A stretch of DNA of 18,598 nt from JAVBMC01 sp031552845 (GTDB lineage: Bacteria; Verrucomicrobiota; Kiritimatiellia; RFP12; DVOR01). Under the pieces are notes generated by a model. It was not told the DNA's origin and did not search any database. It was given only the letters and a program-made list of their open reading frames with translations. Positions 1 to 7,109 of the stretch are shown piece after piece (positions within the stretch are counted from its first letter, which is position 1; each line of letters begins with the position of its first letter). The position numbers were made by a program, and so were the translations under genes. The stretch covers positions 1 to 18,598 of the forward strand of contig JAVBMC010000032.1 in the NCBI GenBank assembly GCA_031552845.1. The letters run 5' to 3'.

Positions 1-2
1 AG

Positions 3-125
3 TTCCGCGGCGTGCGTTCTGAAATGTTCTATCTATACCTAAAAGAAACGGAGTGGAGATTTAATCATCGACAAGAAGATCTTTATCTGCTACTCTTAGC
101 TCAGTTCAGAGAAAATCCGCTCTAA
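3..125 (+). CDS. IS1595/ISXO2-like transposase, C-terminal fragment (5' end outside window)
   Basis: An open frame enters from the left edge and ends at TAA 123-125. It encodes about 40 residues beginning FRGVRSEMFYLYLKE and continuing TEWRFNHRQEDLY. The pattern 'F-x-G-V ... YL-x-E-x-E-W-R-F-N-H-R' is the typical C-terminal tail of ISXO2-like (IS1595 family) DDE transposases. The catalytic core lies outside the window, so whether the element is intact cannot be judged. The IS end should lie shortly after the stop, perhaps near the G10 tract at 175-184, but I could not identify a terminal repeat. Family call from memory of the motif, moderately sure. Confidence 0.7.
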   Translation, partial: FRGVRSEMFYLYLKETEWRFNHRQEDLYLLLLAQFRENPL

Positions 126-477
126 TCTAGGCATGAACCAAGATATTTTATACTTTACAGATAGCAAAATAGTTGGGGGGGGGGTGAGTGATTTTGTTGT
201 TGTAGTGGGTGTGCTGTTTTGATAGGATGTGCTCGTCCGCAAGGATATGCCGTCGGTCGGCCACTACTTAAACAATCAACTAAACTAATTATACGCTGAC
301 CGAGGGGGGTATTCTCATTTCTGTTTTTGAGCTGCATGGCCGTTCAGGCTGTGCTGTGTCTCGAGTTCGGATGGTGCCGGAAGCGCAGGCCGGGTGGCTG
401 GCGTGGAGGGGCGAATCTGTGATGCGGGCTGCAGCTGCATCGCGGTAACGATCTGCAGAATGAAAGGAATCATACAT
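126..477. other. Non-coding stretch between the transposase tail and the HU-like gene
   Basis: About 350 bases with no convincing gene. They contain a G10 homopolymer (175-184), a T-rich/TG-rich stretch (186-225), an A/T-rich stretch (265-295) that could hold the promoter of the next gene, and a small dyad GATGC...GCATC around 420-440 shortly before the HU-like start. Short open frames here lack ribosome binding sites and family resemblance. Confidence 0.5.
268..295 (+). promoter_or_regulatory. Weak candidate promoter for the HU-like gene
   Basis: TTAAAC (268-273) and TATACG (290-295) are separated by 16 bases in the only A/T-rich patch upstream of the gene. Both hexamers deviate from the sigma70 consensus and the implied leader is about 175 bases, so this is a guess by position and composition. 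Confidence 0.25.
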
Positions 478-1182
478 ATGATTCGGTATCAAGTGACGGA
501 GGGGTTCTCTCCCGAGCAGAGGCAGGACGGCCTTAAAACAGTCCGTATGGCCCAGGGGCGCAAGCTGTCTGGGGAAGCATTGGTGGCGGAGATTCTGGCG
601 GAGGAACCGACCTTGACAGAGGGGGTTGTGAAGTCGACTATCGATGCAATGCGGCGGGTGGTCGCACGGCGTATGGCTGAGGGTGACACGGTGGAGATTC
701 CGAAGCTGGCGCGCTTTGTGCCGCATGTGAGTGGCGAGCAGGATGCCGCAAGCACGTGGACGAAGGGACCGTTTGTGGAGGCGAAGGTGTATCCCGCGGC
801 GGAGCTGACGCAGGAGTTTCAGGCGAAGGCGCAGCTGGAGCAGGTGGATGAGTCGACGATTCGTCCGATTGTGAAGGGGACGCTGGACTCGAAGAGCGGC
901 AGGGCGGACTCGGCGGTGACGCCGGGCGGGTCGTTTGCGATCTTCGGGCGCCACTTGAAATGGCACCTGTTGAGGCAAGATGAGGGCGTGTTCTTTATTC
1001 TACCGGATAAGACGGAGTTCAAAGCGGCGAAGGGGGTGGATAATAAACCCTCGCGCTTGACGGTGGATATCCCGAATGACTTGCCCTCCGGCGAGACGTG
1101 CCGGCTGGAAATCCGTATGAGGCGTAGTCAAAATAAGACGTTGCAGGTTTCGGATTGCCGGATGGTGTTCGAAATCTTGTAA
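478..1182 (+). CDS. HU-like DNA-binding protein with C-terminal Ig-like (DUF4469-type) domain
   Basis: A 234-residue protein with two parts. Residues ~1-105 resemble the HU-like fold: a helical segment (VAEILAEEPTLTEGVVKSTID...) followed by a basic stretch and 'GDTVEIPKLARFVPHVSG', which matches the beta-arm entry of HU/IHF relatives. Residues ~135-234 resemble the Ig-like DUF4469 domain, with 'VTPGGSFAIFGRHLKW', 'DEGVFFI', 'RLTVDIPNDLPSGE' and a terminal 'MVFEIL'. No signal peptide is seen, so it should be cytoplasmic and nucleoid-associated. I chose ATG 478 because AAAGGA sits 9 bases upstream; an in-frame ATG at 394 would add a cysteine-rich, unrelated 28-residue extension. Such HU/Ig proteins are common in Bacteroidota and PVC bacteria, and their specific function is poorly known. 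The gene stands alone with its own terminator. Confidence 0.85.
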   Translation: MIRYQVTEGFSPEQRQDGLKTVRMAQGRKLSGEALVAEILAEEPTLTEGVVKSTIDAMRRVVARRMAEGDTVEIPKLARFVPHVSGEQDAASTWTKGPFVEAKVYPAAELTQEFQAKAQLEQVDESTIRPIVKGTLDSKSGRADSAVTPGGSFAIFGRHLKWHLLRQDEGVFFILPDKTEFKAAKGVDNKPSRLTVDIPNDLPSGETCRLEIRMRRSQNKTLQVSDCRMVFEIL

Positions 1183-1198
1183 CAGGGGTTGGTTGAAT

Positions 1199-1235
1199 GC
1201 GGTAGGGGCAATTGGGCCCCTACCGCTTTTTTTTT
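1199..1235 (+). terminator. Rho-independent terminator of the HU-like gene
   Basis: A perfect 11-bp stem, GCGGTAGGGGC (1199-1209) pairing with GCCCCTACCGC (1216-1226), has a 6-base loop and is followed directly by nine T (1227-1235). It begins 17 bases after the stop codon. Confidence 0.95.
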
Positions 1236-1251
1236 GTGCTCATGGGGATGT

Positions 1252-1347
1252 GAATCGTACTCCCCGGGGGTTCGTACCCGTACCGCACTGGGGTTAGTAC
1301 CCCAACCGCCCGGGGGTTCGTACCCCGAACGCTTGGGGAGTACGATT
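1252..1347. repeat. Nested intergenic array: three 23-bp repeats inside a 13-bp inverted repeat
   Basis: AATCGTACTCCCC (1253-1265) and its exact reverse complement GGGGAGTACGATT (1335-1347) flank three units spaced 23 bases apart. The units start with GGGGTTCGTACCC (1267), GGGGTTAGTACCCC (1290) and GGGGTTCGTACCCC (1313). Each unit carries its own small dyad, GGGGT...ACCCC. It lies between the convergent ends of the HU-like gene and gene A, 18 bases from gene A's stop. It could act as a structured 3' end for gene A, but no T-tract follows on the minus strand. Confidence 0.85.
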
Positions 1348-1364
1348 GTGCTATCTTGGGTGGG

Positions 1365-3596
1365 TTAGCGGAGCTGGAGGATGGTGGGGGGGAGGTATTG
1401 GGCGTGGAGGGTCCAGCCGGTGGTGGCGTCGCCTGTAATGTAAAGGTGGAAGTCTTTTGGGGCTTGGATAGGGCGGGTGAGGCCGGCGGTTGGGGTGGCA
1501 GCGGTGATGATGTCCCACGTCTGCCCGACTATGGGGTTGGGGGGGAGGATAAGGTTGAGTTTGCCTGTGAGGGTGAGGGGTGTTTTGAGGTTGGCGTAGG
1601 CGAGTTTGTCGCAGGTACCGTCTGGGTTGAGGATGAGGTTGTATTGGGTGGTGGGGGTGTCGGTGATGGTGGTAGCTTTGAGGTTGAGGGTGCCGGGGGC
1701 GTTGGCGACCGTGTGTGGGGTGAGGGTGACTTCTTCCGTGAGGTGGAGGGTGCCGCCGATGATTTGGATGACGCCGTCGCCGCGGATTTGGCGGGGTAGG
1801 GTTATGGCGGAGTTGTCGGGGAATTGGAGGAGGGAGCGGGGGGTGTTGAAGATGATTTTGTTGGAAGGGTGGCCGAACATGCCGTCGTTAAAGGGGATGG
1901 CGGTATTGCCGCCCCAGAGTTTGACGTCGTTCTCGGCGGGACTGTTCCATTGGCCGTGGGTTTTGGTGGTGCTGCCGACGTAGATGTCGCCACGGAAGGT
2001 GTTGGCGGGGTTGAGGGGGTAGAAGCTGGTGTGGGACCATTCGTCGTGGACGCAGTCGAGGAGGATGGGGGTGGGGGAGGCTTCGATGCCGCCGGTGATT
2101 TTGGCGTAGATGGTGAGGTCGTTTTGATGGGAGTAGGCTGTGGTGTGGCGTAGGGGTTGGTTGAGTTGGAGGGTGAGAAGGGTGGCTTGGTTGGTGCCGA
2201 TGAGGAGCCTGGTCGCTGCGCCGCGGGTGAGGTTGTTGGTGCCGCCGGGGGTGTCGAGGGTGAGGGTTCGGGGGGTGTCGTCGGCATCAATCATGACGGT
2301 GGTGTCTTCACGTTTGTAGGTGAGGGCGCCGAAGGTGACGTCGTTGGTGAGGGTGAATGTGGGGGCGAGGGTACTAGGGGTGAGGGATTTTTTGTCAATG
2401 AGGACGGCATCGCCGGAGTATTGGGGGAGGGTGCGCAGGTAGGGGGTGGTGACGGTCCAGGCGGCGGGGTCGAACCAATCGACGCTTTCGCCGGTCCAGG
2501 TGACGCGGGCGGGGGCGTCGTGGGGCTCAAGGGGGATGAAGCTGGCGGAGGTGCCGGAGAGGGTTTCGGTGCCGTCTTGTAGGATGGCGAAGCGGTAGTA
2601 GGTGGTTTGGCCGGTTGCGAGGCCGGTTTGGAGGGTGTAGGAGTAGGTGCCGTCGGCAGTGGCGTTATCGTCTACAATCAGGCTGTGCTCCCAGTTGGCG
2701 GCGACGTTGTGGCCGTCTGCAGGGCCGTGGTAGAGTTTGATGGTCACGGCGGCGGGTTCGTCAGGGAGGCCGACGATTTCGTAGTGGAGCGTGGCGGTGG
2801 TTTCGGCGATGGCGTCGGCGTCGTGGGTGATGATTTGGGCTTGGCCGGGGGCGACGTAGGCGCCAGCGATGCTATATTTGTTTTGTAGGTAATAGCCGAT
2901 TTGGATTTGCTCGTCGGCGGTGAGGGGGTGGCTATAGACGAGTAGCTCGGCGATCTCGCCGTTGAACCAGTGGGAGGTGTTGCGGCGCATGAACATGGTA
3001 AACTGCTGTTCGTTTTCGTATTCGAAGTAGCCGAGCAGGGGGATGGGAATCACGCGTCCTGTCGTGTTGTGCGCGCTGTTGAAGTCAGATAGGGGCAGCC
3101 CGGAGAAGGCGTAGCGCCCGCGGATGGTTACAGAAGCCTTTTCGCCGTCAAAGGAGACGTTGTCAGTTGCACCGCTTCCATGGCGGTAAAATACATCCAC
3201 AGTGCCGCCGCTGATGGTTTTGCAAAAGATCATGTTGGGGTTTGTGCTGCTGGTGGCCGGGGGTTTGGAGACGATGAAGATGCTGCGGGTGGCGATGCCG
3301 GCGGTGGGGAGGTTGAGGTGGAGTTTTTCGGCGGTCGATATGGCGGGTAGGCCGCCAATGACGTTGGCTTTGTAGGTGGGGCGTGCGGCGTCGGTTGTTT
3401 GCGTGACGTGGTTGCCTTGTCCGGAGGAGTCTTGCCAGGTGGCGACTTTGTCACCGTCGGCAGCGGGGAGCTCGTCGGCATTGAGTACGCCGGTATCGGC
3501 TTTGAGCCAGAGGGTGAGGTTGGTGATGCTGGTGGGGTCGAAGGCCGCGAGGAGCGTGAGGGGGAGGAGGGCGAGGAGGGTTGCTAGGGTTTTCAT
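1365..3596 (-). CDS. Secreted LamG / Fn3-like / beta-strand-rich protein A
   Basis: A 743-residue exported protein. Residues 1-18 form a Sec signal peptide (MKTLATLLALLPLTLLA). Residues ~20-245 look like a LamG/concanavalin-A-like jelly roll, with 'LTLWLKADTGV', 'WQDSSGQGNHV' and 'WFNGEIAELLVYSHPL'. Residues ~250-355 resemble an Fn3-like domain with a 'TTYYRFAI' strand. Residues ~360-743 form a beta-strand-rich region starting with the tryptophan motif 'TWTGESVDWFDPAAW' and containing 'NPANTFRGDIYVG' (~530). The last ~115 residues are clearly related to protein B, and both end in TILQLR. ATG 3596 is supported by GGAGA five bases upstream. Probable role: surface or extracellular carbohydrate-binding or structural protein; no catalytic motif was seen. 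It lies downstream of gene B with its own promoter, so it is a paralogue pair rather than a simple operon. Confidence 0.88.
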   Translation of the reverse strand: MKTLATLLALLPLTLLAAFDPTSITNLTLWLKADTGVLNADELPAADGDKVATWQDSSGQGNHVTQTTDAARPTYKANVIGGLPAISTAEKLHLNLPTAGIATRSIFIVSKPPATSSTNPNMIFCKTISGGTVDVFYRHGSGATDNVSFDGEKASVTIRGRYAFSGLPLSDFNSAHNTTGRVIPIPLLGYFEYENEQQFTMFMRRNTSHWFNGEIAELLVYSHPLTADEQIQIGYYLQNKYSIAGAYVAPGQAQIITHDADAIAETTATLHYEIVGLPDEPAAVTIKLYHGPADGHNVAANWEHSLIVDDNATADGTYSYTLQTGLATGQTTYYRFAILQDGTETLSGTSASFIPLEPHDAPARVTWTGESVDWFDPAAWTVTTPYLRTLPQYSGDAVLIDKKSLTPSTLAPTFTLTNDVTFGALTYKREDTTVMIDADDTPRTLTLDTPGGTNNLTRGAATRLLIGTNQATLLTLQLNQPLRHTTAYSHQNDLTIYAKITGGIEASPTPILLDCVHDEWSHTSFYPLNPANTFRGDIYVGSTTKTHGQWNSPAENDVKLWGGNTAIPFNDGMFGHPSNKIIFNTPRSLLQFPDNSAITLPRQIRGDGVIQIIGGTLHLTEEVTLTPHTVANAPGTLNLKATTITDTPTTQYNLILNPDGTCDKLAYANLKTPLTLTGKLNLILPPNPIVGQTWDIITAATPTAGLTRPIQAPKDFHLYITGDATTGWTLHAQYLPPTILQLR

Positions 3597-3654
3597 AATA
3601 GTCTCCAGGAATCAACTGCGAGGAAATGAGAGAGCATTCACTTAAACTCTAATG

Positions 3655-3683
3655 AGCATAGCACAAAGTTGTAAGGTTGGCAA
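3655..3683 (-). promoter_or_regulatory. Sigma70-type promoter of gene A
   Basis: On the minus strand TTGCCA (3683-3678) and TATGCT (3660-3655) are separated by exactly 17 bases. The predicted start is near 3648, giving a leader of about 50 bases. The same hexamers and spacing occur upstream of gene B, and most spacer bases are identical. Confidence 0.8.
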
Positions 3684-3709
3684 TAGTACTTTTGTCGCGG
3701 TTGTATCTA

Positions 3710-3723
3710 TCCCGTGTTGGGGA
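3710..3723 (-). promoter_or_regulatory. Candidate regulator site upstream of promoter A
   Basis: The dyad TCCC-N6-GGGA (3710-3723) is centred about 68 bases upstream of the predicted start of gene A. An equivalent dyad occurs at the same distance upstream of gene B, inside a ~77-base block conserved between the two upstream regions. Conservation well beyond the -35 suggests an activator site, though recent duplication could also explain it. Confidence 0.45.
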
Positions 3724-3729
3724 AACGTA

Positions 3730-3754
3730 AAGCCCCGCCTTGTGGGCGGGGCTT
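3730..3754 (-). terminator. Terminator after gene B
   Basis: The 10-bp perfect stem AAGCCCCGCC (3730-3739) / GGCGGGGCTT (3745-3754) has a 5-base loop. On the minus strand only a short T run follows, so termination may be partial. It sits between the stop of gene B and the promoter of gene A. Confidence 0.7.
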
Positions 3755-3763
3755 GTAGAGTAA

Positions 3764-3778
3764 TCGTACCTAGTACGA
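3764..3778. repeat. Small dyad TCGTAC-CTA-GTACGA next to the gene B stop
   Basis: TCGTAC (3764-3769) and GTACGA (3773-3778) form a 6-bp inverted repeat with a 3-base centre, immediately after the stop of gene B. The same half-sites occur after gene A, where they are split by the 23-bp array at 1252-1347. Confidence 0.6.
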
Positions 3779-3779
3779 G

Positions 3780-6485
3780 TTAGCGGAGCTGGAGGATGGT
3801 GGCGTGGTGGCGTTCAACGCTGAGGATCCAGCCGGCTGTGGCGTCGCCGGTGATGTGGCGGCGGTAGCCTTTGGGGAGGACTAGGTTGCTGATGAAGCCG
3901 CCTGCACCGGCGGGGATGGTGATGATGTCCCAGAGTTGGCCTTGGGGCAAGGTTGTGGCTTCGGGGAGGTTGAGCTGTCCCGTGAGCGTGAGGGGTGTGT
4001 TGAGGCCGGTGTAGTTGAGTTTGTCGTTGGTGCCGTCTGCATTAAGACGCAGGGTGTATTGGGTGGAGGGGGTGTCGGTGACACCGGTGGCGTTGAGGGT
4101 GAGGGTGCCGGGGTTATCGGGGTTGGCCTTGGCATAGGGGGCGAGGGTGGTGCCGTCGAGGTGGAGGCTGCCGAGGCTGCCGCTTGTGTGGTGCGCGCGG
4201 AGGGTGCCGGTGCCGCGGAGGGTGCGTTGGTGGAGTTGCGCGGGGGTGGTTGATGTGGTGTAGAGGGTGAGGAGGCTCTGGTTGCGTAGGTGGATTTGGT
4301 TGTCGGGGTGGCCGAGCATGGAATCGGCAGCGGCGAGCGTGGAGTGTCCGAGGCGGAACTCTGAGACGCCGGCGGTATTGGCGGTGTTGCCGATGTAGTA
4401 GTCTCCGCGCAGGGTGTTGTTAAGGGTGTAGAGGTTGAGGGCGATGGTGCCGTAGTCAGTGGTTTCTTGGAGGGTGATGTGGCTGGGGGCTTCAGGGGTG
4501 CCGCCGGTGAGGGGAACGCGGATGTTGACAGCCCCGCCGTGGGTGGCTCGGCTGATTTCGAGGGGGGCGTCTAGTCTGAGGGTGAGTTGTTCGTTGGCGG
4601 CTTCAAGACCGAATGCGATGTAATTGAGGTCTTTGTCGGTGTTGATGGTGTTGATTTGGCCGGGCTGGGCAGGGGCGAAGATAAGGGTCGCGGGGCCGTT
4701 GGTGGCACTAAAGGTTAGGCTGGCACCTTCGCCCGCCAGAAGGATTAGTTTTTGGAGGGTGGCGTCTTGCGTGAGATTAAGGGTACGGCTGACTGCTTTG
4801 CGTCCTTCGCTGTTCCAGGCGACAACGAAGTCGATGGTGACTTCATCACCGGGGCATTGGGGGATTTTGCGTAGGTAGGGGGTGGTGGTACTCCATGCAT
4901 CGTCAACAAACCAGTCGGAGTTGGTGGCTACATAGGTGAATTTATCGGGCGTGGTCCAAGGGGTGGTGTAGAAGGTGCCGCGGTCGAGGGAGAAGGTTTC
5001 GCCTGCGCTGTTGGAGAGGGAGTGGCGGTAGTAGTAGGTGTGGGAGGGTTGGAGGCCTTCGGTAATGGTGAGGTTGTGGATTGCGGCTTCGGTGGCAGCA
5101 GCGGGATATTGGAGGCAGTGATCCCAAGCGGCGGGATCAGAGCCGCCATCGGCTGTGCCGTAGTAGACGCGGATGTCGGCTGTATTGTCGGGGATGGTGG
5201 CGATGACGTCGGCAACCACGGTGGCTTGGGTGTCGGCGAGGTCGTAGGCGGGGAGGTTTTGGACGATGGGGGCCGTGGCGTCGCCTTCGTAGATTTTGGT
5301 GGCGATGAGGCGCCAGCCGTTGACGGAGTCGCCGTCTCTTTTATAGGAGTAGTTGGGGGTTTTATAGGAGGGGGCGAAGGTAAATGCGCTGGCTGTGGCG
5401 GCTTGTATTTGCATGAGCATGAATTGGCTGCCGACGGGGACGTTGCCTTGTTCGCGGATTTCAACAGCACCGGTGTAGGTGAAGGGGTTTTTTGAGGAGG
5501 GGGTGAGTTTGATAGAGTCGTTGGCGGTGGTGCTGACGTCGAAGACTACGCGTGCGGTGGGACTAAAGGTTATGGCGCTTGCGTTGATGGTGATGAGGCC
5601 GTACTCGTTGGTGGTGGTGCAGGGGGAGAGGATGGCGTTGGGGCCGATGATGCCGGCGCGGAGCGTGTTGCCGCCATCGGTTGAGAATTTGATGGTGCCC
5701 CAGCCTTCGGCTTGGCGGTTGAATCCGTCGGCGTGGGTGGTGAGGAGGTTGAGGGTGGCTTGGCGGTTGCGTAGGATGATTTTGTTGCGCAGATCGCCGA
5801 GGTAGAGGTTGGCTGCGAGTGATGAATTTTGGGGGGCTACGCGTACGTCAGAGTTTTCGTGTGCTCCGGAGGCGGGGAGGCTGGGGGTGCCGATGATGAT
5901 GTCTCCGTAAAAGGTGTTGCCGGGGTTGAGGAAGTGGGGGCGGTTGTAGATCCATTGGGAGTTACCCGCGTTGTAGTTGTTGGTGACGTAGATAGGGCAG
6001 TAGACGCCGGGGTCGCTGGTGATGGGCGCGCGGAAGTGGATGAATGCCGAGCCGGTGCCGCCTTCGTCATGAGCGATCCAGAGGGGGCCTTTGAGGTTGA
6101 GGGTGAGTTGATTGTCGGTGGCGGTGCCGAAGGTAGTCGTGGTGTTGAGGCGACTATGGATGCGGTTGGTGGCAGTGGGTGTGTCGCCACCGAGGTTGAG
6201 GGTGACGGGCCTATCGGGCGCGATGAAGGCGACGCTGTTGGCGGTGCTAAGGTGTGTGATGCGCTGAATGGTGACGTCGTTGGAAAGGTAGATTTCCGGT
6301 TTGGTGGTGCCGGTGATGCGTACGGTGTCGCCGGCGATACCGGGGGCGGTACGGTCGAGAGAGGTGGTTGTCCAAACGTCGGCTGCATCCCAGTAATTGG
6401 AACCGCCGTTCCAAGTGAAGGTGTCGGGAGTCTGCGCGAGGAGTGCGAAGGGGAGGAGGACAAAGAGGGCTGCTGCTTTTTTCAT
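3780..6485 (-). CDS. Secreted beta-strand-rich protein B with Fn3-like domain, paralogue of A
   Basis: A 901-residue exported protein with signal peptide MKKAAALFVLLPFALLAQ. It contains two beta-solenoid-like modules separated by an Fn3-like domain. Module 1 (~20-395) starts with 'FTWNGGSNYWDAADVW' and contains 'NPGNTFYGDIIIG' (~188). The Fn3-like domain (~400-510) contains 'TYYYRHSLSNSAGE'. Module 2 (~512-901) starts with 'FTYVATNSDWFVDDAW' and contains 'NNTLRGDYYIG' (~688). Its C-terminus aligns with protein A over ~115 residues ('TDTPSTQYTLRLNADGT', 'TPLTLTGQLNL', 'WDIIT', 'ITGDATAGW') and ends in TILQLR. I chose ATG 6485 because AGGTG lies six bases upstream; an in-frame GTG at 6494 overlaps that ribosome site and is less likely. 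Unlike A there is no LamG domain; module 1 takes its place. No catalytic motif was recognised. Likely a surface or extracellular structural or adhesive protein. Confidence 0.87.
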   Translation of the reverse strand: MKKAAALFVLLPFALLAQTPDTFTWNGGSNYWDAADVWTTTSLDRTAPGIAGDTVRITGTTKPEIYLSNDVTIQRITHLSTANSVAFIAPDRPVTLNLGGDTPTATNRIHSRLNTTTTFGTATDNQLTLNLKGPLWIAHDEGGTGSAFIHFRAPITSDPGVYCPIYVTNNYNAGNSQWIYNRPHFLNPGNTFYGDIIIGTPSLPASGAHENSDVRVAPQNSSLAANLYLGDLRNKIILRNRQATLNLLTTHADGFNRQAEGWGTIKFSTDGGNTLRAGIIGPNAILSPCTTTNEYGLITINASAITFSPTARVVFDVSTTANDSIKLTPSSKNPFTYTGAVEIREQGNVPVGSQFMLMQIQAATASAFTFAPSYKTPNYSYKRDGDSVNGWRLIATKIYEGDATAPIVQNLPAYDLADTQATVVADVIATIPDNTADIRVYYGTADGGSDPAAWDHCLQYPAAATEAAIHNLTITEGLQPSHTYYYRHSLSNSAGETFSLDRGTFYTTPWTTPDKFTYVATNSDWFVDDAWSTTTPYLRKIPQCPGDEVTIDFVVAWNSEGRKAVSRTLNLTQDATLQKLILLAGEGASLTFSATNGPATLIFAPAQPGQINTINTDKDLNYIAFGLEAANEQLTLRLDAPLEISRATHGGAVNIRVPLTGGTPEAPSHITLQETTDYGTIALNLYTLNNTLRGDYYIGNTANTAGVSEFRLGHSTLAAADSMLGHPDNQIHLRNQSLLTLYTTSTTPAQLHQRTLRGTGTLRAHHTSGSLGSLHLDGTTLAPYAKANPDNPGTLTLNATGVTDTPSTQYTLRLNADGTNDKLNYTGLNTPLTLTGQLNLPEATTLPQGQLWDIITIPAGAGGFISNLVLPKGYRRHITGDATAGWILSVERHHATILQLR

Positions 6486-6545
6486 AGTATTCACCTAAGG
6501 ATCGACCGTCTAAAAATGAGTTTGGAACGCAATCAAACTTTAGTG

Positions 6546-6574
6546 AGCATAGCACAAAGTTGTGGGGTTGGCAA
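6546..6574 (-). promoter_or_regulatory. Sigma70-type promoter of gene B
   Basis: Minus strand TTGCCA (6574-6569), a 17-base spacer and TATGCT (6551-6546) are identical in hexamers and spacing to the gene A promoter. The predicted start is near 6539, giving a ~54-base leader to ATG 6485. Confidence 0.8.
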
Positions 6575-6600
6575 TGGTACTTGTGTGCCTTTTATATCTA

Positions 6601-6614
6601 TCCCGCGTTGGGGA
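6601..6614 (-). promoter_or_regulatory. Candidate regulator site upstream of promoter B
   Basis: The dyad TCCC-N6-GGGA (6601-6614) is centred about 68 bases upstream of the predicted start of gene B, the same offset as at gene A. The surrounding ATCTATCCCGxGTTGGGGA is also shared. Confidence 0.45.
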
Positions 6615-6700
6615 AACCGGTAGCAATGTAGTGAGTCGCCGGTAACTCGGTGAGAGGCTGGCGAGGTGAGGTGGCGAGATAGAGAGTGACTTATGGGGAG

Positions 6701-6810
6701 AGGGGGCCGCAATCACGTTCGTCATCACGTGCGATCACGGGCGTGATCGTCGGCGATGAGGGGCGTGATTGTACGCGGTTAGGCGTGTGATCGCAGGTGA
6801 TTGGGTGGGG
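6701..6810. repeat. ATCACG-rich dispersed repeat, copy 1
   Basis: A ~110-base block of loosely repeated 10-13-base units (ATCACGTTCG, ATCACGTGCG, ATCACGGGCG, TGATCG...). It includes the perfect palindromic arms CGATCACG (6732-6739) and CGTGATCG (6742-6749) around GG. A diverged copy in the same orientation is at 13535-13643 and aligns over its whole length with one single-base gap. It lies between the divergent promoters of gene B and gene C and overlaps no convincing gene. Confidence 0.85.
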
Positions 6811-6967
6811 GATGGCTGGAAAGGGTTCACGCGGAGACGTGGAGAAAGGTGGGAGAGCTATCGCAATGTTGGTTGTCTGTCCGTACTGCGGGGGGCGGCG
6901 TGTCCTGTTTTGTAGACGGACCGGTTGTGCGGGCTTGGGTTGTTTTGGGAAGATGTAGGGTTTGGGC
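6811..6967. other. Non-coding stretch upstream of the gene C promoter
   Basis: G-rich sequence between repeat copy 1 and the gene C promoter. It contains several G runs (6889-6894, 6958-6960, 6964-6966). I see no conserved gene, hairpin or RNA family here. Confidence 0.4.
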
Positions 6968-6996
6968 TTGCTTTGCGGGGGGGATGGGGGTATGAT
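6968..6996 (+). promoter_or_regulatory. Sigma70-type promoter of gene C
   Basis: TTGCTT (6968-6973), a 17-base spacer and TATGAT (6991-6996) form a good sigma70 match. The spacer is unusually G-rich (G7 at 6977-6983, G5 at 6986-6990). The predicted start near 7003 leaves a leader of about 107 bases before ATG 7110. No other promoter is seen before gene D, so this one may serve both C and D. Confidence 0.65.
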
Positions 6997-7109
6997 GGAA
7001 GTATGTTGTTGATGACGCATGGTTTTTGGTGCTTTTTGAGGGGGCGTTGTTTGGGCCGCAGCGGTGGGAGGGGTGTTGAGTGTGTTTGTGGAGTATTGGA
7101 GGTAATGGG

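Noticed and set aside
394..1182. Longer start of the HU-like gene
   Set aside because: ATG 478 has a good ribosome site and begins the conserved domain; the extension is unrelated in character.
1252..1347. CRISPR array
   Set aside because: The 23-base period consists almost wholly of repeat with no unique spacers of uniform length, and no cas genes are nearby.
5829..6623. 264-codon + strand frame over gene B, plus similar G/V-rich frames over gene A
   Set aside because: Shadows of the C-rich minus-strand genes; low-complexity protein with no start signals.
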